Shown piece after piece: positions 25,884 to 39,409 of a stretch of 64,000 bases of DNA. The stretch lies in NCBI GenBank assembly GCA_037975125.1, contig CM075853.1, positions 68,766,268-68,830,267 of the forward strand, read 5' to 3'. Each line of letters begins with the position of its first letter. Position 1 is the stretch's first letter. The notes beneath the pieces are model-generated. The model saw only the letters and a program-made list of their open reading frames with translations. It did not search any database and had not been told where the DNA came from. A program made the position numbers and the translations under genes. Source of the stretch: Latrodectus hesperus (lineage: Eukaryota; Arthropoda; Arachnida; Araneae; Theridiidae).

Positions 25884-25898
25884 TTATGATTGTACTAG

Positions 25899-27290
25899 GA
25901 CACCATTGTACTAATGCAATTTCATGATTGAATACATTAATAGATAAAGTAATCTTGAATATGTTTAACGATAAATAGATGTACGAAAATTACAAGTATT
26001 TTGCATTTAACATATTTTAAAGAAGCAAATGAGTATAATTTTCTTAAATATCAATAATGGAATCACTTATAATGTGATAGAATTAACTTCATGAATACGA
26101 GGTAGGTACGTCAGCAGGTTATTGCAATAAGTTTTCGATTCTCACTTCTATCCATTGAAGCCACTAAACACGGTCAAATAACAATATCGAAATCTGAGTT
26201 GACAATATTTTTCTTTAATACGCATTGCAGTAGCAATGGGTATTAGACACATGGAACATTAATGTGTATAATTATATCAATATAATAACTTTAGCTTGTT
26301 CAGGTGTTTAATGTATGATGTTCCGGATATGAAGTTCATACCTTTCTCCACTTTGCAACTATTGCTTCCCAAGGAGTACGAACAAGAATTTCGTCGTATC
26401 TGCGAAGAGTGGTCAAACAACAAAACTAATAATATATTGATAAAAATAATTTAAAAAATATTTCAATTTTAGTTTTGATAAGAGAAGAAAATTTTTCATC
26501 AGTGAAAATATAAATGAATACACATTTGTTCATCTCTAATTAATAGCGTAATATTTTTGGATTATAATTATGCTTTTGGAGATTTAATTATAATTTTATT
26601 CATGAATTCCTTCTAAAAAATATTAAGACTCTATCATGTATTATTAAATGTTCACAATAATTGGTAGGATTACAAGGAAAATTCTAGAATCCTTAAGTAT
26701 TTTTAGATCGGAATTGAATTAATTACCATTATGTAAGACAGTGGTAGCAATTTATTCATATTTATGCAAAAAATGCTTAAAATATTCAGAGTTACTCATA
26801 ATCAGACCTTGTCGTTCTTATCCTTCTCCTCTCAGCTTAAGTTTTTTGACAGATTAAACACGGTTTAAAGATCACGGTCACTGAATTACTACTCTACCTT
26901 ACTTTGTCTAGGGTCAAATTTATTAACCAATGATCAATATTTTTTTTAAATGATTCTACCGATTCCACTTCAAAGACTTTGAAATAATATTAACATTGTC
27001 GTTTATGGCACATTTTTAATGATCTTAAGAAAAAAATTAGTTCAGTTTCAATAACATAAATCTGTCAATAAATCTTCATTACTGATTCTTGATTTTTAAA
27101 TTTTGAACAGAATTTATTAAAAAAAAACATATTCCAACATAGTTTCAATTTATTATTATATATTTTTAAAATCCACTGAGAATATATAATTCATCAATAA
27201 TTAGTACATTGATATTTTTATTAATTAGTTAAAGTAATTTCATGAACAAGTTGAATTGGTATAATTTATGAGCAAGAAATAATTCCGCTG

Positions 27291-27292
<2 letters not shown>
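25899..27292. other. AT-rich intergenic DNA, no gene seen
   Basis: No recognisable coding, RNA or transposon feature. Confidence 0.5.

Positions 27293-27385
<93 letters not shown>
27293..27385. repeat. (AT)n microsatellite, about 93 bp
   Basis: Uninterrupted AT dinucleotides. It is followed at once by TGTTACGTGACCCG, which could be the start of an LTR-like or other unclassified repeat. Confidence 0.95.
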
Positions 27386-27387
<2 letters not shown>

Positions 27388-27870
27388 GTTACGTGACCCG
27401 TTAAGGACTTGTGAGTAACATGCCTGTTTTCTTGGTTGTCAAAGGTCGCGAACAGCTGAGATTCAATACGACGCTCCGTATGTCATTTCTGAACCATCGA
27501 TTCAATATTCTCCATGTAGTCATGGCATATAAACTGAAATAGCCAGTAATATTGCGATAAACTACAATCCTAGTAAATTACTGTTCGATATCTGTCAAAG
27601 TCAGAAACATGTTGGTAATCAATTCTCGTTCTTACACGAAACATCACAGCAAATTTTAACCCTTCAATAATGTTCAGATATAATTTCTAAATTAAAAACC
27701 AGCTATAAAATTTTTGATTTTAAACTGTTGGCGATACTACTACATTCTATTTTACTGAATGTTTTAAAAAGCTAATTATTGGCCTAATGTAGCATCTTCT
27801 TCCTCTAAAAAAATCCTGTGCGTACCATGTCGCATTCTTGTTGTGATAATTTAAAAAGATCTCAGGACTG

Positions 27871-28083
27871 ATGGTTCCAAGTTCTGAATTTTTTTGCCAA
27901 TAAAAATATATTGCCAAGATGACGTTCGTGATGTGCGCGAGGACGTAAATACTAGGGTTACCAAAATAGACTCTTCTGCATAATTCTTATAGGTCTCCAT
28001 ATGTATGACGTAATAAAAACGAGGTTGCCTGATATATAAGAAAATCCGCCAAAAAATCGTCAACCTCAGAATTTGGGAACCAT
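27871..28083 (+). mobile_element. Diverged member of the ACGT-motif MITE family
   Basis: Terminal inverted repeats ATGGTTCC...AAGTTCTGA and TCAGAATTTGGGAACCAT. The interior matches the copy at 57949 in order and orientation: TTGCCAAGATGACG, then CTGCATAATTCTT, then GACGTAATAAAAA and AGGTTGCC. The outermost bases seen in other members are missing, and the right end abuts a (TA)n tract. The minus-strand open frame crossing it is not a gene. Confidence 0.75.
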
Positions 28084-28084
28084 A

Positions 28085-28085
<1 letters not shown>

Positions 28086-28167
<82 letters not shown>
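28086..28167. repeat. (TA)n microsatellite at the end of a MITE copy
   Basis: About 41 TA units directly after the right inverted repeat of the 27871 MITE. In other members an attata stretch occupies this place, so the microsatellite may have grown from it. Confidence 0.95.
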
Positions 28168-28171
<4 letters not shown>

Positions 28172-28174
28172 AAC

Positions 28175-28312
28175 CCTGACTGAACCGCTCTGTTCAAAGT
28201 AGATTTCGAACCCTTCCAAATGTCACTGCTTAAAGTGGGAATCAAATCTATATGCGAGTGAACCCAAGAAAATTAGCGTGTCCACCCTGCTACCGATTTA
28301 GCTTAGAGTTCG
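28175..28312 (-). repeat. Degenerate tRNA-SINE relic
   Basis: The minus strand shows a B-box-like GATTTGATTCCC, then a block ending GGGTTCGAAATCTACTTTGAAC. This corresponds to the SINE body (gtggttcggaatccactttaaacc) at 21230-21260. It has no intact ends. Confidence 0.5.
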
Positions 28313-29860
28313 TCCCATAATTGCTTTTGTATCATTGCTTTTTGAATTTGAAAAGTACTTTATGTTTTATTAATTTATGTTATTTTTCTGATTTTTTTAA
28401 AATTAAAAGTCAAATTGCCATCAAATCTATTTCTGTGAATTACAGTAGAAAACATTACAATAGTGTTATAATGCCAACAACGTTGAAATTCATGGTACAA
28501 AAACAAATTTGACTGTGGTTTATAAAAAAAAATATTAATTCGAAATGAATTTTTTAACATAACATAATGTAACTCTTGGCTTTTTTTTCTCTCAGAGAGA
28601 TTGGAAGATAGAATAAAACAATTAAAATATAGGGATCAAACTCACGATGCAATAAACAAGAACCTTGAATCAAACAATATGAAATGCTATTTAACTTTCA
28701 CTTCATTAACTAAAGATAAATTTTGTTACCGCCGTAGCAACTAGTATTAAAAGTTACGAGGCAAATAAATTAAGTCCTTAAGACTATGGTATTATGGACC
28801 ATTTTAATTACCATTTATGTTACTATATAGATTACCAATTCCATTATTAAGATCTACAGAAGATATAAATTATTCAAGAATTTTTACAGCATTTGTATAA
28901 AATTTTTGGAAAGTAAGTGGTCTAAAAGTACGTTAAGGTTTGGTCTGTTAATCGTTCTAAGGTCTTTTTTCTTACACCTGAGGGAGTTCATGTAAAAAAG
29001 TCGAAATGTTTTCGTGTTCCAGAAATTCTTTGATAGTACTTAAAATTTAAAGGGACTTTCGAGTCATTGCAAACTTCCATACCCGTGATGAGAATCGAGT
29101 TCACGGACTGCGAAACTGAAGAAATTGAAAGGGGTAACAGTTCGGCCTGTCTGTTCCCTAGGCAACATCCTTTTAGATTTCTCCCCAACAAATGCTGATT
29201 AAACTGAACGACAAACAGAAGTAAAAAATAAAAACAGAATAATTTTAACTATTTTATTTATTTATGCGCAATATGAATATTTTAATGCTTAAATTCTTTC
29301 CTAAATTCGAATTTGTATTCAGTTATTTGAGAAAATTTAACAAGGAATTTTTATCTTATTGATTTTACGATACCAGAAGGATGATAGTAAAAACTATAAG
29401 AGCTAAATTGAGAGTGTACTATAAATAAATGATTTTTTTGTTCCTAAGACAAGGTTAAATACCACAAGTGAAAATCAATTAAATACACAAGAAAAACCTA
29501 TACTATGTCAAAAAAATTTTCTTCATCAAGAAATACTTGCTCCTGACATGGTCTGAATTAAAGTGATCATTACTTATTGAGCATGTCTGGGATGCTTCAG
29601 AGGGCCATATTAAATTGTCCTCAACATAATATTAATTTAGTAAGTTTATTTTTGGTTTTGTGATTTCGTTAAAAGTTGAGATGTGTGGATTAGTGTCAAG
29701 TGTGATATCATGCCATAGACAATATGCATTCATACACAACTCATACTGATATCTGCAATTAGTTTTTGTATGCATATTTTAATTTTGAGCTCATCATGAC
29801 TTAATGGTAGAACCGCTCTATTTTGTGCGGAAGGTCTTGTATTCGGTCTCAGTCACAGTT
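28313..29860. other. Intergenic DNA, no gene seen; GC-richer patch near 28980-29210
   Basis: The patch at 28980-29210 has a minus-strand open frame of 67 residues, but I see no family motif. The rest is AT-rich. Confidence 0.45.
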
Positions 29861-29865
29861 GAAAA

Positions 29866-30062
29866 AGAAAAGATTTATTTAAGTCCCTCAAAGGCAATTT
29901 TTTGACTACGAGAGGTAATTAGTTACTAATTATTATACAAAGCTTAGAGTTTAAAGTAGATTCCGAATCACTAAAAACATGCATGTCTAAGGTGGGATTT
30001 GAATCCAAAAACTGTTGAACCGAAAGCCAGAGCGCTAACTATTCAGTTGACTAGTTAGCGAA
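29866..30062 (-). repeat. tRNA-derived SINE relic (minus strand)
   Basis: On the minus strand: TTAGCGCTCTGGCTTTCGG, then GTTCAACAG, then a B-box-like GGATTCAAATCCC, then CACCTTAGACATGCATG and GATTCGGAATCTACTTTAAA. These follow the order of the intact SINE at 21143. The copy is diverged and has no clear duplication. Confidence 0.65.
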
Positions 30063-33000
30063 GATGTTGGCATATAATTGTTTGCTATATGCACATCTCT
30101 TGGGATGAGTGGTTGTGAGTTTTCGTGGTTTCCTCCTTTTTATCATGAAAATACTGCCCACCCTCTATGAAAAGTAGCTGTAAAAACAATAACCTTAACT
30201 TCTAAACTTTAGAGCAATCTTGAGGCTATCAATTAAAATAAAGCATATCAACAATTATTAATAATTAATTTTACATTAAATTTTACAATCCATTTCAAGG
30301 TGAAAGAATTAAATATAGAAAAATTTTCTGAAAGAATTATTTGATTAACAATTTATTTTAAATTTCAGAAACCAGTTTATATATTAAATTAAAATAAAAA
30401 CATATGTATGATTGAATGAATGTATGAATGATATGTATGATGAACCTTTTAAAATGAAATTAATTATGACTCTATCCATATATATTAATCGAAAATTTAA
30501 TCCACGTATTTTCTGATACTCAATACCCATTATTAAATGAATAAGCGAACATATTTACATTTGTAAATGAAAAAGAAAATTCTTATATAACAACTTTTTC
30601 ATTATAAAACCCAAAACTTATATAAGTCGATTAATAAGAGGGATGAACATGTAAGGCTATGAAAAAGTCAAGGAAGATTTACAAATTTCATTTATGAGTT
30701 TTTTTTCCATGCAAACATCCGTTTGTAAACTACAGTTCCTAATTCTGATTAACTGCTGTTACATCACAAGTTTCCTTGGAATAGACGCACCTGATTGGTT
30801 ATAAGAACTTGAAAGAAAAAACGTGTGGTACGGTAGGGTTCTATTACCGACAAGTTAGAAAAAAAAATATCGTGATATGTTCTTCACTAATAGATACGGT
30901 TTTAAATCCCATTTTACAATAGCACATTGAAACAGGTAAGAAATTTTGCTTCCCTCTTAGCAATAAAATTGTTGTTTTTGTTACATTAATATAAAGTTAA
31001 GTTTTTATGTATTTATGAATTTACTTAATTTATTGCAAATACAATGCCAATAAATATTTTAAATAATATATTTTAAGTTTCATTTAGCTCTTTTATAATG
31101 TTCATAATTTTTTTATCCATTTGAGAGAGCATTAATATTTCATACATTAAAATGTAAAGCTGATAAGATTCATTATTTCAAACTTTGTCGTTTCAAGATC
31201 TTTTTTAAATAAAAATATTTATATGAAAATGAGTCCACTCACGGATTCTAGAAACTTCTTGTTAATTTTAAAATATTAAAATGGCCTTAAGCTTATAGTC
31301 ACGATTATAAAAATAATAACTGATTTTTTTAAAAAATTATTTAAGCTAAGAGAATAATAAATTTTTTTTAAAAGGGAATAACATTTGCATAAAAATGAAT
31401 GATATTTTTGGAGTCCAAAAACTGTGATTTTTTAAATCTTAATTTTTTTTTATTTTTAGATGTGATTATATAAGTAATTCTCAATATACAAAATAGAATA
31501 AAATTTATTTCAATTAAAAAATAAACACAAATAAAAATTGAGAAATAAAAACTAAAAACTTAATACAACAAATTATTTAAAAAATTGATTTTCATTTAAT
31601 TAAATGTTTAAATAGTGAAATACAACCGTTAATTTTGTTTGTTAATTAAATTGTTAGACTGAGGGATGAATATAAAAATTTAGAATAATCTTTTTTACTA
31701 AGTTCATAATCATCGCAATGTATAAAAGGTGAGCCATTTAAAAATATATAAAACAATAACATAATTTCATATTTTGGATATATTACATTGAAAGAGCAGA
31801 TGATTGTGAAATCTTATTTACATTTTTAAGGTTTATCATTTATGTAATTGAAAAAAATCATGAGTTTTTCTATAGCAAATTACTTAAATTTGAATATTTC
31901 ATGATTGTAAGAGCTTACTAAATAAAGTTTGTTACGACAAACCTAAATATAATTTATGATACTATTTATCTTGGTTAAATTTTTCAATAATTTATCTTAT
32001 CGTAATTCTTCATAAACTAGATATCAGAGAAAATCATTACACACTTTATTTGTATTTTCAATAACATAAAAACTCATAACCGCAGAGAGTAGGCCATCAA
32101 GGTTATTATTTCTCTTCTCAAGGCTGTTTTGAAAGAAATTTTACTCTCTCTTCCCATTTTCTTTTGTCATCCTTAGAGTTAATTTACTTACATTTCTAAA
32201 GCAAATAAATTGAATCGTATTTCTTAGTAAAACCAAGTTAGGTTATGTTTATAGAAAGAAGTATTTAAAATTTAAATCTTCAAATGTGTGATATCAATTC
32301 ACCCCCTCATTGTGAATGCGTTAATAATTTTAAAACTGTAATCGAAAGTAAGAAACGAGCAGTCTGTTCAGAGTAAAAAAAGAGGAAAACTCGTTTCTGA
32401 TCTGTTCGTGAATCGCGTTCCCTTGATGGAGGCAGCTGCACCTAATTAACCTCTGCAGGTTTGAAGGTGAAGGAAGTTTATAAAATAACAATTACAAGCA
32501 TTCTGTTAGAAAGTATCAAAAATATAAATTGTTTGAGATAGTGAAATTTAAAATTTGAAGATTAGTTACTGTGGGTAAAAAGTATGCATCCGCAAATATA
32601 TTTCTTAGGCAGTATTTTTAAACACACTGTGAAAATATTATTAAAAAGGGACATTAGATTTTATTGTGGTCTAGGGATGGGTATAGTATTTTGGAGTAGA
32701 AAATTCTAAATTTTATCCTAGCTTTTGCTGAGAAACAGGCAAAGGCTGTTCGTTTTTGCACGCATATTTTTTAAAGTATATTATAGGAGTTTTATGGATT
32801 TCTCTGTCTCTCTCTTCCTCTTTGCGATAGTTGAATACACCCCGTTATACATGAAAAGTCCTCCCAAAAAGAAATAGGCAGCTGATAATGAAACACTTTA
32901 CAGTGAATTTCAGCTCTTATGTTATCTACCAGTTATCATAATTTTTTATTTTTGCTCAATCAATATTCCTGTTTTTTGTTTAAATCATAAGATTTAGCCT

Positions 33001-34722
33001 TAATCACGAGTGACTGCAGATATAAAATCTGTCGTGTTTATTCAAAGTTTTTAGACTTTTAAATTACATAATGCAATTTTTTCCAACTGTATAAAACTGG
33101 ACACAATATTAAAAAAATCATTAATCAAGACTTGTAAAGAGGACCTAACATGTTTCATTGGAAAACGGTTTAATATTAGGTAATTTAATATCGCAAATAT
33201 CGTAAACGTTTTTTTAAAGCTCATAGAATTAAGTCATAATGGTTATGTATATATTCCAAAAGAGAAAAATGTCGTATAAATGGAAATGTAAAATCTTAAA
33301 ACAAATGCATTTTAATTATTCCGATACATAAAAAATGAACCATAAAATATGTTTTTAAATATATACAAATTAAAAATCGTTAATATGTGAATATGAATGT
33401 TGACTTCATGAAAATAATCTTAAAAGAAGATAAGCGAGACAGATTCTTTTGGTTTCATAAAGAAACAAAGAGAAATTTACGAGATTTTGAGAGTGATAAA
33501 ATTAACAAGTCTCAAAGATAATTTGTAATAAAATTATTATAAAATTACATTTTTAGGATACACATGAACAGATTCAGGTATAACGGGATACTGTGTAAAA
33601 GTAAGCAAAAAAGTGGACATTTTCTAGAAACACATAATTTATTACCTTCTCTAAAACATGGCTATAAAAGGTTACACCCAAGCGAGAAGCGTTGTTATTT
33701 ATGGCATCTAATGGATTTAACACTCGCATTTCTTTCAAAGTATAATAACAGCAATCACTAATCTAACTATGGTTGATGAAATTCCTAAAAATTGGTTTTC
33801 TGTGAATTGCAGATATTTTCCTTCTAGTTCAGTAGTTAAATGAGATGTCAATTCTCTCTCACTCTTTGTTATAAATTACTGAATATCAGAACACTTAGGT
33901 TATTTTATGCAGTTCCATACATAAAAAAGTGTTACATAAAACATATACAGTTTCATACATAAAAAAGTGAAATATTATGTGATATACTCTTTTTTTATTT
34001 AATATTCTTTTTTTGATAATATAAATTTTACTGAATAAAATATATTTGATTTTTAGTGTCTTTAACAAATGAAATATCTATTATTTATTCAACTTAAAGT
34101 TAATTGGTATTTGTATAAGTGTATGCATTTATGTATAAAAATATTATATTTGATAAAATATTTTCAAAATGTAATATATTAATAATTTATAAAAATATAA
34201 AAAAGACTCATCTATTAATATTAGTAAATCAAACCAAACGGAAGGGATATTCTGGTTTTAAGAATCAGTGTAGAAGAGTTATTTCACCTCTAGTTACACT
34301 GACTTTGGACAAGTAATCTTACTGTAATATGAAAATAAAATGCTGCAATACATTTTCTGTTGTGTGTTTTTCCTAATTTTTTAAAATTATTGTTTTATTT
34401 AAATTATTTCATTTATTAAAAAATTTAAATTATTGTTTTTTAAATTTTTTACAAATGAAAAATTATTTTTGACTTATATTTTTAGTTTAGAAATTAGATT
34501 TTCTTATTAAAGTAAGGCAATTAAAATAGAAAAAAGAAATATTTAATTTAGGGATGCCCATGTTGGTTGAATTTTATTCATTATTGAAATTGTACAATAA
34601 AACTAACAAATATTACGATTCAATATGCTTAAATTTTGTAAATGGTACTTTAATAATCGTAGATGATGGAAAAAATATAAAAAGCTTTTGTATCTCATTT
34701 TTACATCATGTAAAATAACGAA
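30063..34722. other. AT-rich intergenic DNA, no gene seen
   Basis: Short frames at 33564-33761 and 34119-34316 are AT-driven and lack family likeness. A GC-richer patch near 32350-32470 is not recognisable. Confidence 0.5.
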
Positions 34723-34724
34723 TA

Positions 34725-35566
34725 AAGTATAGGATTCATTATCCGGCTACCTCGGTACCGAGCATATTCCGGTTTTTGGATCACTGCCGAAAATTTCAAT
34801 AACTATTTGCAAAAAATCGTGACACCCCTTCTCTATCCATGAAATAATTTGTGGGATTAAAAAAATAACTATATCGTTAATATTTTTAATGAAATACACA
34901 CACATATATATATAATAAAATAACGTAAAATTTGCAAAGTAAGATTATTTTTTGATTATTGATGCAAACATATCTCTAATTTTTTTTAAATGCTTTGGTT
35001 TTTCTGACAATAAAGATTCTTGTATTTTATATACAGACATAATATCGTGTTCCTTAAAAATGGTTTTTGTTCCATTCCGCGGATAAATTCTTTCGTTAAT
35101 AATAGACAAACGTTTATAATAGACAACGGTCAATGGAAATGTTCTCCGTATTTTCTGTTTCCTGTACATCGGTATCCTCAGAAGTTGAAGAATCGGTGTC
35201 TTTCCTATTGAGCACTTCACTGACGATCCATCAGTTAACTGAAGTACAATCGGAGCATTTATGTTAGCATTTATATAAGGAATCTTGTATAGGTTTTTCA
35301 TCGATTATTTCCTCACTTGAAATGCTTTTGGCATATTTTAACAATTCTTGGATCATTACTTTTTCTTGTGACACGCGAAAATCACGAAATTCGTCGTTTT
35401 CTTCTCCTTTAAGAAAAATTGAAAGAGGCCAGATATTATGCCAAGCATTGATCAGAGTATTCTTGTTCAAGGAATTCCAGGAATTAGAAATACTCCAAAG
35501 GGCATCTTTGATGCCGGTTTTCGGAACACTCCGGTTTTGGGAAGCCGGATAATGGATCTTATACTG
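34725..35566 (-). mobile_element. pogo/Tigger-like DNA transposon, 842-bp internally deleted copy
   Basis: The left end reads AAGTATAGGATTCATTATCC and the right end, on the minus strand, CAGTATAAGATCCATTATCC. Both continue GGCT, then a diverged stretch with CCGGTTTT. TA stands outside both ends (34723-34724 and 35567-35568). A CAGTAT start and TA duplication are typical of pogo/Tigger elements. Only the 3' half of the transposase remains. Confidence 0.82.
34945..35470 (-). pseudogene. pogo/Tigger transposase C-terminal fragment
   Basis: The 5' part (35470 down to 35264) encodes KNTLINAWHNIWP, then a segment ending with FRVSQEKVMIQELLKYAKS, as in the C-terminal part of Tigger/jerky-type DDE transposases. 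A one-frame shift near 35280 leads into INANINAPIVLQLTDGSSVK. In a third frame an acidic Ser/Thr-rich stretch DTDSSTSEDTDVQETEN follows, typical of the tail. A last piece (EHDIMSVYKIQESLL, then KHLKKIRDMFASIIKK) ends at 34945. The N-terminal CENP-B-like HTH and the catalytic core are absent. It is a relic with no expected function. Confidence 0.72.
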
Positions 35567-38500
35567 TATATTATTTTAAAAACGACTTTTTGAAAACTTC
35601 AAATGGGTTGCCCTATACTTATTTTTTGGATCAAACTTTTAAAAATTGTTCAAAGTTTTAAGGTCACGTAAATATTTTTACATTTACACTCGAAAATGGT
35701 TTAGAAATAAACCTGTAATCTTAGTTTTAACATTATGATTCAACATATTAGAGACAAACAGGCAATACGATCAGACATTCAAGAAATTTACAGCAAAAAT
35801 GTCGTTGAGAGAAGTCCTACGAAATTATGTTTTAAAGCTTTTAGAAAAGAAATATTCAAATTACCGTGTCTTCTTTAAAGTATATATCTGAAAGAAGGTT
35901 AAATTTTGACCTTAAAAAATATATAAACCAAGGCACTATATTTCGAATTTAAATTAGCAGAAATTTTTAATTTTGTAAATTTATTCGTGTTATATAACAC
36001 TTATAATAGAATTCAGAAAGTTTTCCACATGTTAGGTCAATAAGAAAAAAAGGTAATAATTTATTCCAGAAAGTATCTCTTCATTTTACTCTTTTATGCT
36101 ATGTTCACGGTTCTGTATGAGTTACATAAGCTTACTCTAACCTTCACAATTTTTCATTTCTATTTTGCTTTTACTTTCATATACAATTCCGAGTCGTTTT
36201 ACGTGTCTTGAAAGAGAATCAATCTTCTCGTTTTTAATGTGATGTCTCCTTGACATGTCTCAATTTGCGTACATTAGAGATACCTGCTGGGAATTTCGAT
36301 TCTTTTTCGCGAATTAGACGAAAACGTTTTCCCGCTCTTTTTTTTTTTTTTTTTTTTTGCTTGGGGTGATAATACTCATTATCTAGAGAGAAACTGGTAA
36401 TGACTGATTCTAAGAAATAAGAGATGATAAAAGAGCAATGGTAACATTTTCAAGGCTACTAGTAATTATATAAGAATATGATTACTTTGTCACTTTCCTT
36501 AATAGCACAGAAGAGGAGATTAAATTTTATGATTATAAAAATAAAAATACATTTGTATGACGAAATTATATTCATAAAATTAAGAATTATTTTATAAACG
36601 TTTTTCTGCAAATTATAGCATATCTATCACGAATTCTTATTGATGGATTTTATGATTTTGACAAAAAGTATTTCAAAATTTGTGAAAGGGTGTAATGCTT
36701 GATTTTATCTGCAAATGAATCAATAAAACTTGATCAATTTTATAAATTTTTAATTAATTAATTGAAAATATATATTCTGTAAAATGTATTATTTCTTCTA
36801 TATTGGGTTTGTCTGATATAGGGGCACCTCTGCCTAAAACCATTTTGTACCACACACACACACAATTTCTTTTAAATTATTAATAAATTTTAATTTGAGT
36901 GTTATACAGTTTTTCAGCATTTCAAATGATTAGATCTTAAAATATTTTAACTGATACTATTTATACAGATCTAATATAGTCCGATATTTATTTTATGACA
37001 TTTTGCTGACGTAATTAATCACAGTAAAATGTTACGTAGTTGATAAAAAAGATTTTGGATCAACTTTAGTTTAAACCTCATTATTTTCACATGGTGGTAT
37101 AACTCTTATCTCACCGGATTGTTTCTCCATGTAGTTGTCGATAGACTGTAATCGTGACATTTAGATATAGACGCATTTAAATACTAACATTTCTCGAATT
37201 TCATTAAAATTTGAATAAATTTGAGAGAAATTAAAAATCAGCATAGATTTATTTTTTATGGTACTAATATTGAACATTTTGTTGTTCGTGAATAATAATA
37301 AAAGTGAAAATGTCCTCTAAGAAATGAAAACATTGCAAAAACTTAGCAATTCAAGGTAAAGGAGATCAAAATTATCTGAATAAAATTTAGACTATCTGAA
37401 AGAGATAAATCTGAATCCTATTTATAAAAGACTGAAAAATTTAGTTAAATTGTTCAGTTTTCTTTCAAAATTAAATTGTAAATTTGTATGCTTATCAGTT
37501 ATTAGACGTATTCAATAAAAATAAAATAAAATGAATGGGCAGTACTCCATGCCTTTGATGCCATAGCAATTGTATTTTTTACCTTTTCTTGTTATTTTTG
37601 TCATAAGACAACAACAAAATAAAATGAATATATATAATAAAAAGCATACATATATTTATCTCAGCTGCAATTCAATCGTAAGTTATTTTTGTTTTTATTT
37701 TTAACCAAAAATATGCAATTGGTAACAATCACATTTCATTTTTTGGGATTATTTTCTTAAAATGCTTGCTTTGATTGAATCTCAGAAAATTTTGAGAAAT
37801 CTGCACATGACTACAGTAGTATAAAATTCTTTCTAAGAGTTTACATATTCATTGTGATACGTTCTCAGCTAAAATAAAATCATGTTTATAAACTTCTGTT
37901 TGTGATTACTTATTTTTTTCTAAATAGACCTCAAGAAGAAAAGAAAAAAAAAACTACTGGTAGGTGATTCTTTATTTGCGAGGTGGCACTATTATTTGTA
38001 AAAGTCAAGGTAAAAAAGTTGCGCACATGCGAAGTATTCTGATTCTCAAGGCCTATGATTATTATCAGAATTTAATGTGGATGTGGAATTGAGTTCCTAA
38101 TTTAGAATTTTAAGTTAAGAGACGTGAGAAAAAATACTACTAGGAAACAAAAAAATGTTGCGCTGTTAAATTAGAAATGTTGAATTTTTTTAAATAAAAT
38201 TTATCATTAATAGTTATTTGATATGGTTAAAATGTGTTTTCTTTTTTATTAGCCAGGTAGCAAGCCTGTCTCAGTCATTAAACTCTCTATCTTGTCTTAA
38301 AAAGAACCAATCATCTATAAAAGTAAGATTTTATATTCATTTGTATTTAGTTCATATGAACTTCATAATCAGTGTATATCTAATATAAATTTTTACATTG
38401 TTGAAATCTAAGTTCAATTCTCGAAAACAATTTTGATTGGTGTTTTTTTCAAACTTCTGTTTAAATATTAATTCCCACTGTTAATATTATAAATTGCAAA

Positions 38501-38889
38501 CTATTATAATTTATCTTATTTTCAAATGTTTATTGATGTTATATTATTTTTATATATCCTATGTTTGCGATGGTTTGTTAGTTTATATACTTAAAAAGAT
38601 TTATAAAATAATAATTGTGTAAATTGACAAAGATTTTAAAAAATATGTGTGCTTTTATTTCGAATATTTAATAATTTAGCATATTATTTTTGTATAATTT
38701 AAATTTTTTAATTATTCTAATAGTAAAAAAAAATTTTTTTTTGCTTAGCAGAAAAGAGTACTGTACAATTTCACAAAAAGTTTCTCTTAAAATTCGCATT
38801 AGGAAGGAAAACGAAGAAAAAAATTATGGTTTTTATTTGTGTTAACATGCATTGTGCAATACAAATAAAATCTTTTTTTAGATTAGTTA

Positions 38890-38929
38890 TTTCTCGTTTT
38901 ACGAGAAAAGCAACATTTTATGTTGCTTT
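38890..38929. repeat. Two adjacent hairpins
   Basis: TTTCTCGT-ttt-ACGAGAAA at 38890-38908 overlaps AAAGCAACAT-ttt-ATGTTGCTTT at 38907-38929. The second shares its stem with the hairpin at 39388-39409. Confidence 0.85.
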
Positions 38930-39387
38930 TTATCCTCTTATTTTGGAAAAATAAACAGAACATATTTTTTAGTGACACTGAAATTTTTTTTAACATGCCA
39001 TACATGTTCATGCTTCTCACATGCGCATACATGTAAAATAAAATAGAAAAATCTGCTTTTTTAATTATTTAAAAAACTATCTAGAAGTCTGCAGTCAGAA
39101 AACAAAAGTGATCAAATAATTCTTTAATTTCATTCATTGAAATATTTGGTATTAGTTTACTATTACAAATTGTTCAATGACAGGTATTTTTTTAAAATTA
39201 ATAAATTATTTGCAATTAAAATTCCTTTTCAGTATAGCATTTGTGTAAAAAATTTTTTATATATTGCAATTAACTAACTGACAATATTGATTTGTTTTAA
39301 TTCAATATTAAGAAACAAATATAATTAATACCACTTATCTTTAATGCATCAAAATTAATACTTTTGAATTATTCATTTTAAATTTAA

Positions 39388-39409
39388 TGTTGCTTTTAAG
39401 AAAGCAACA
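39388..39409. repeat. Hairpin TGTTGCTTT-taag-AAAGCAACA
   Basis: Perfect nine-base arms with the same stem sequence as the hairpin at 38907-38929. GGATAAAA and its complement also occur next to both, suggesting the two are the ends of one roughly 500-bp element. Confidence 0.8.

Noticed and set aside
27851..28219. 122-residue minus-strand open frame with a long Tyr/Ile repeat
   Set aside because: It runs through a MITE copy and a (TA)n tract; the repeat is simply translated TA dinucleotides.
35020..35552. Plus-strand frames of 63 and 76 residues
   Set aside because: Shadows of the pogo/Tigger transposase fragment on the minus strand.
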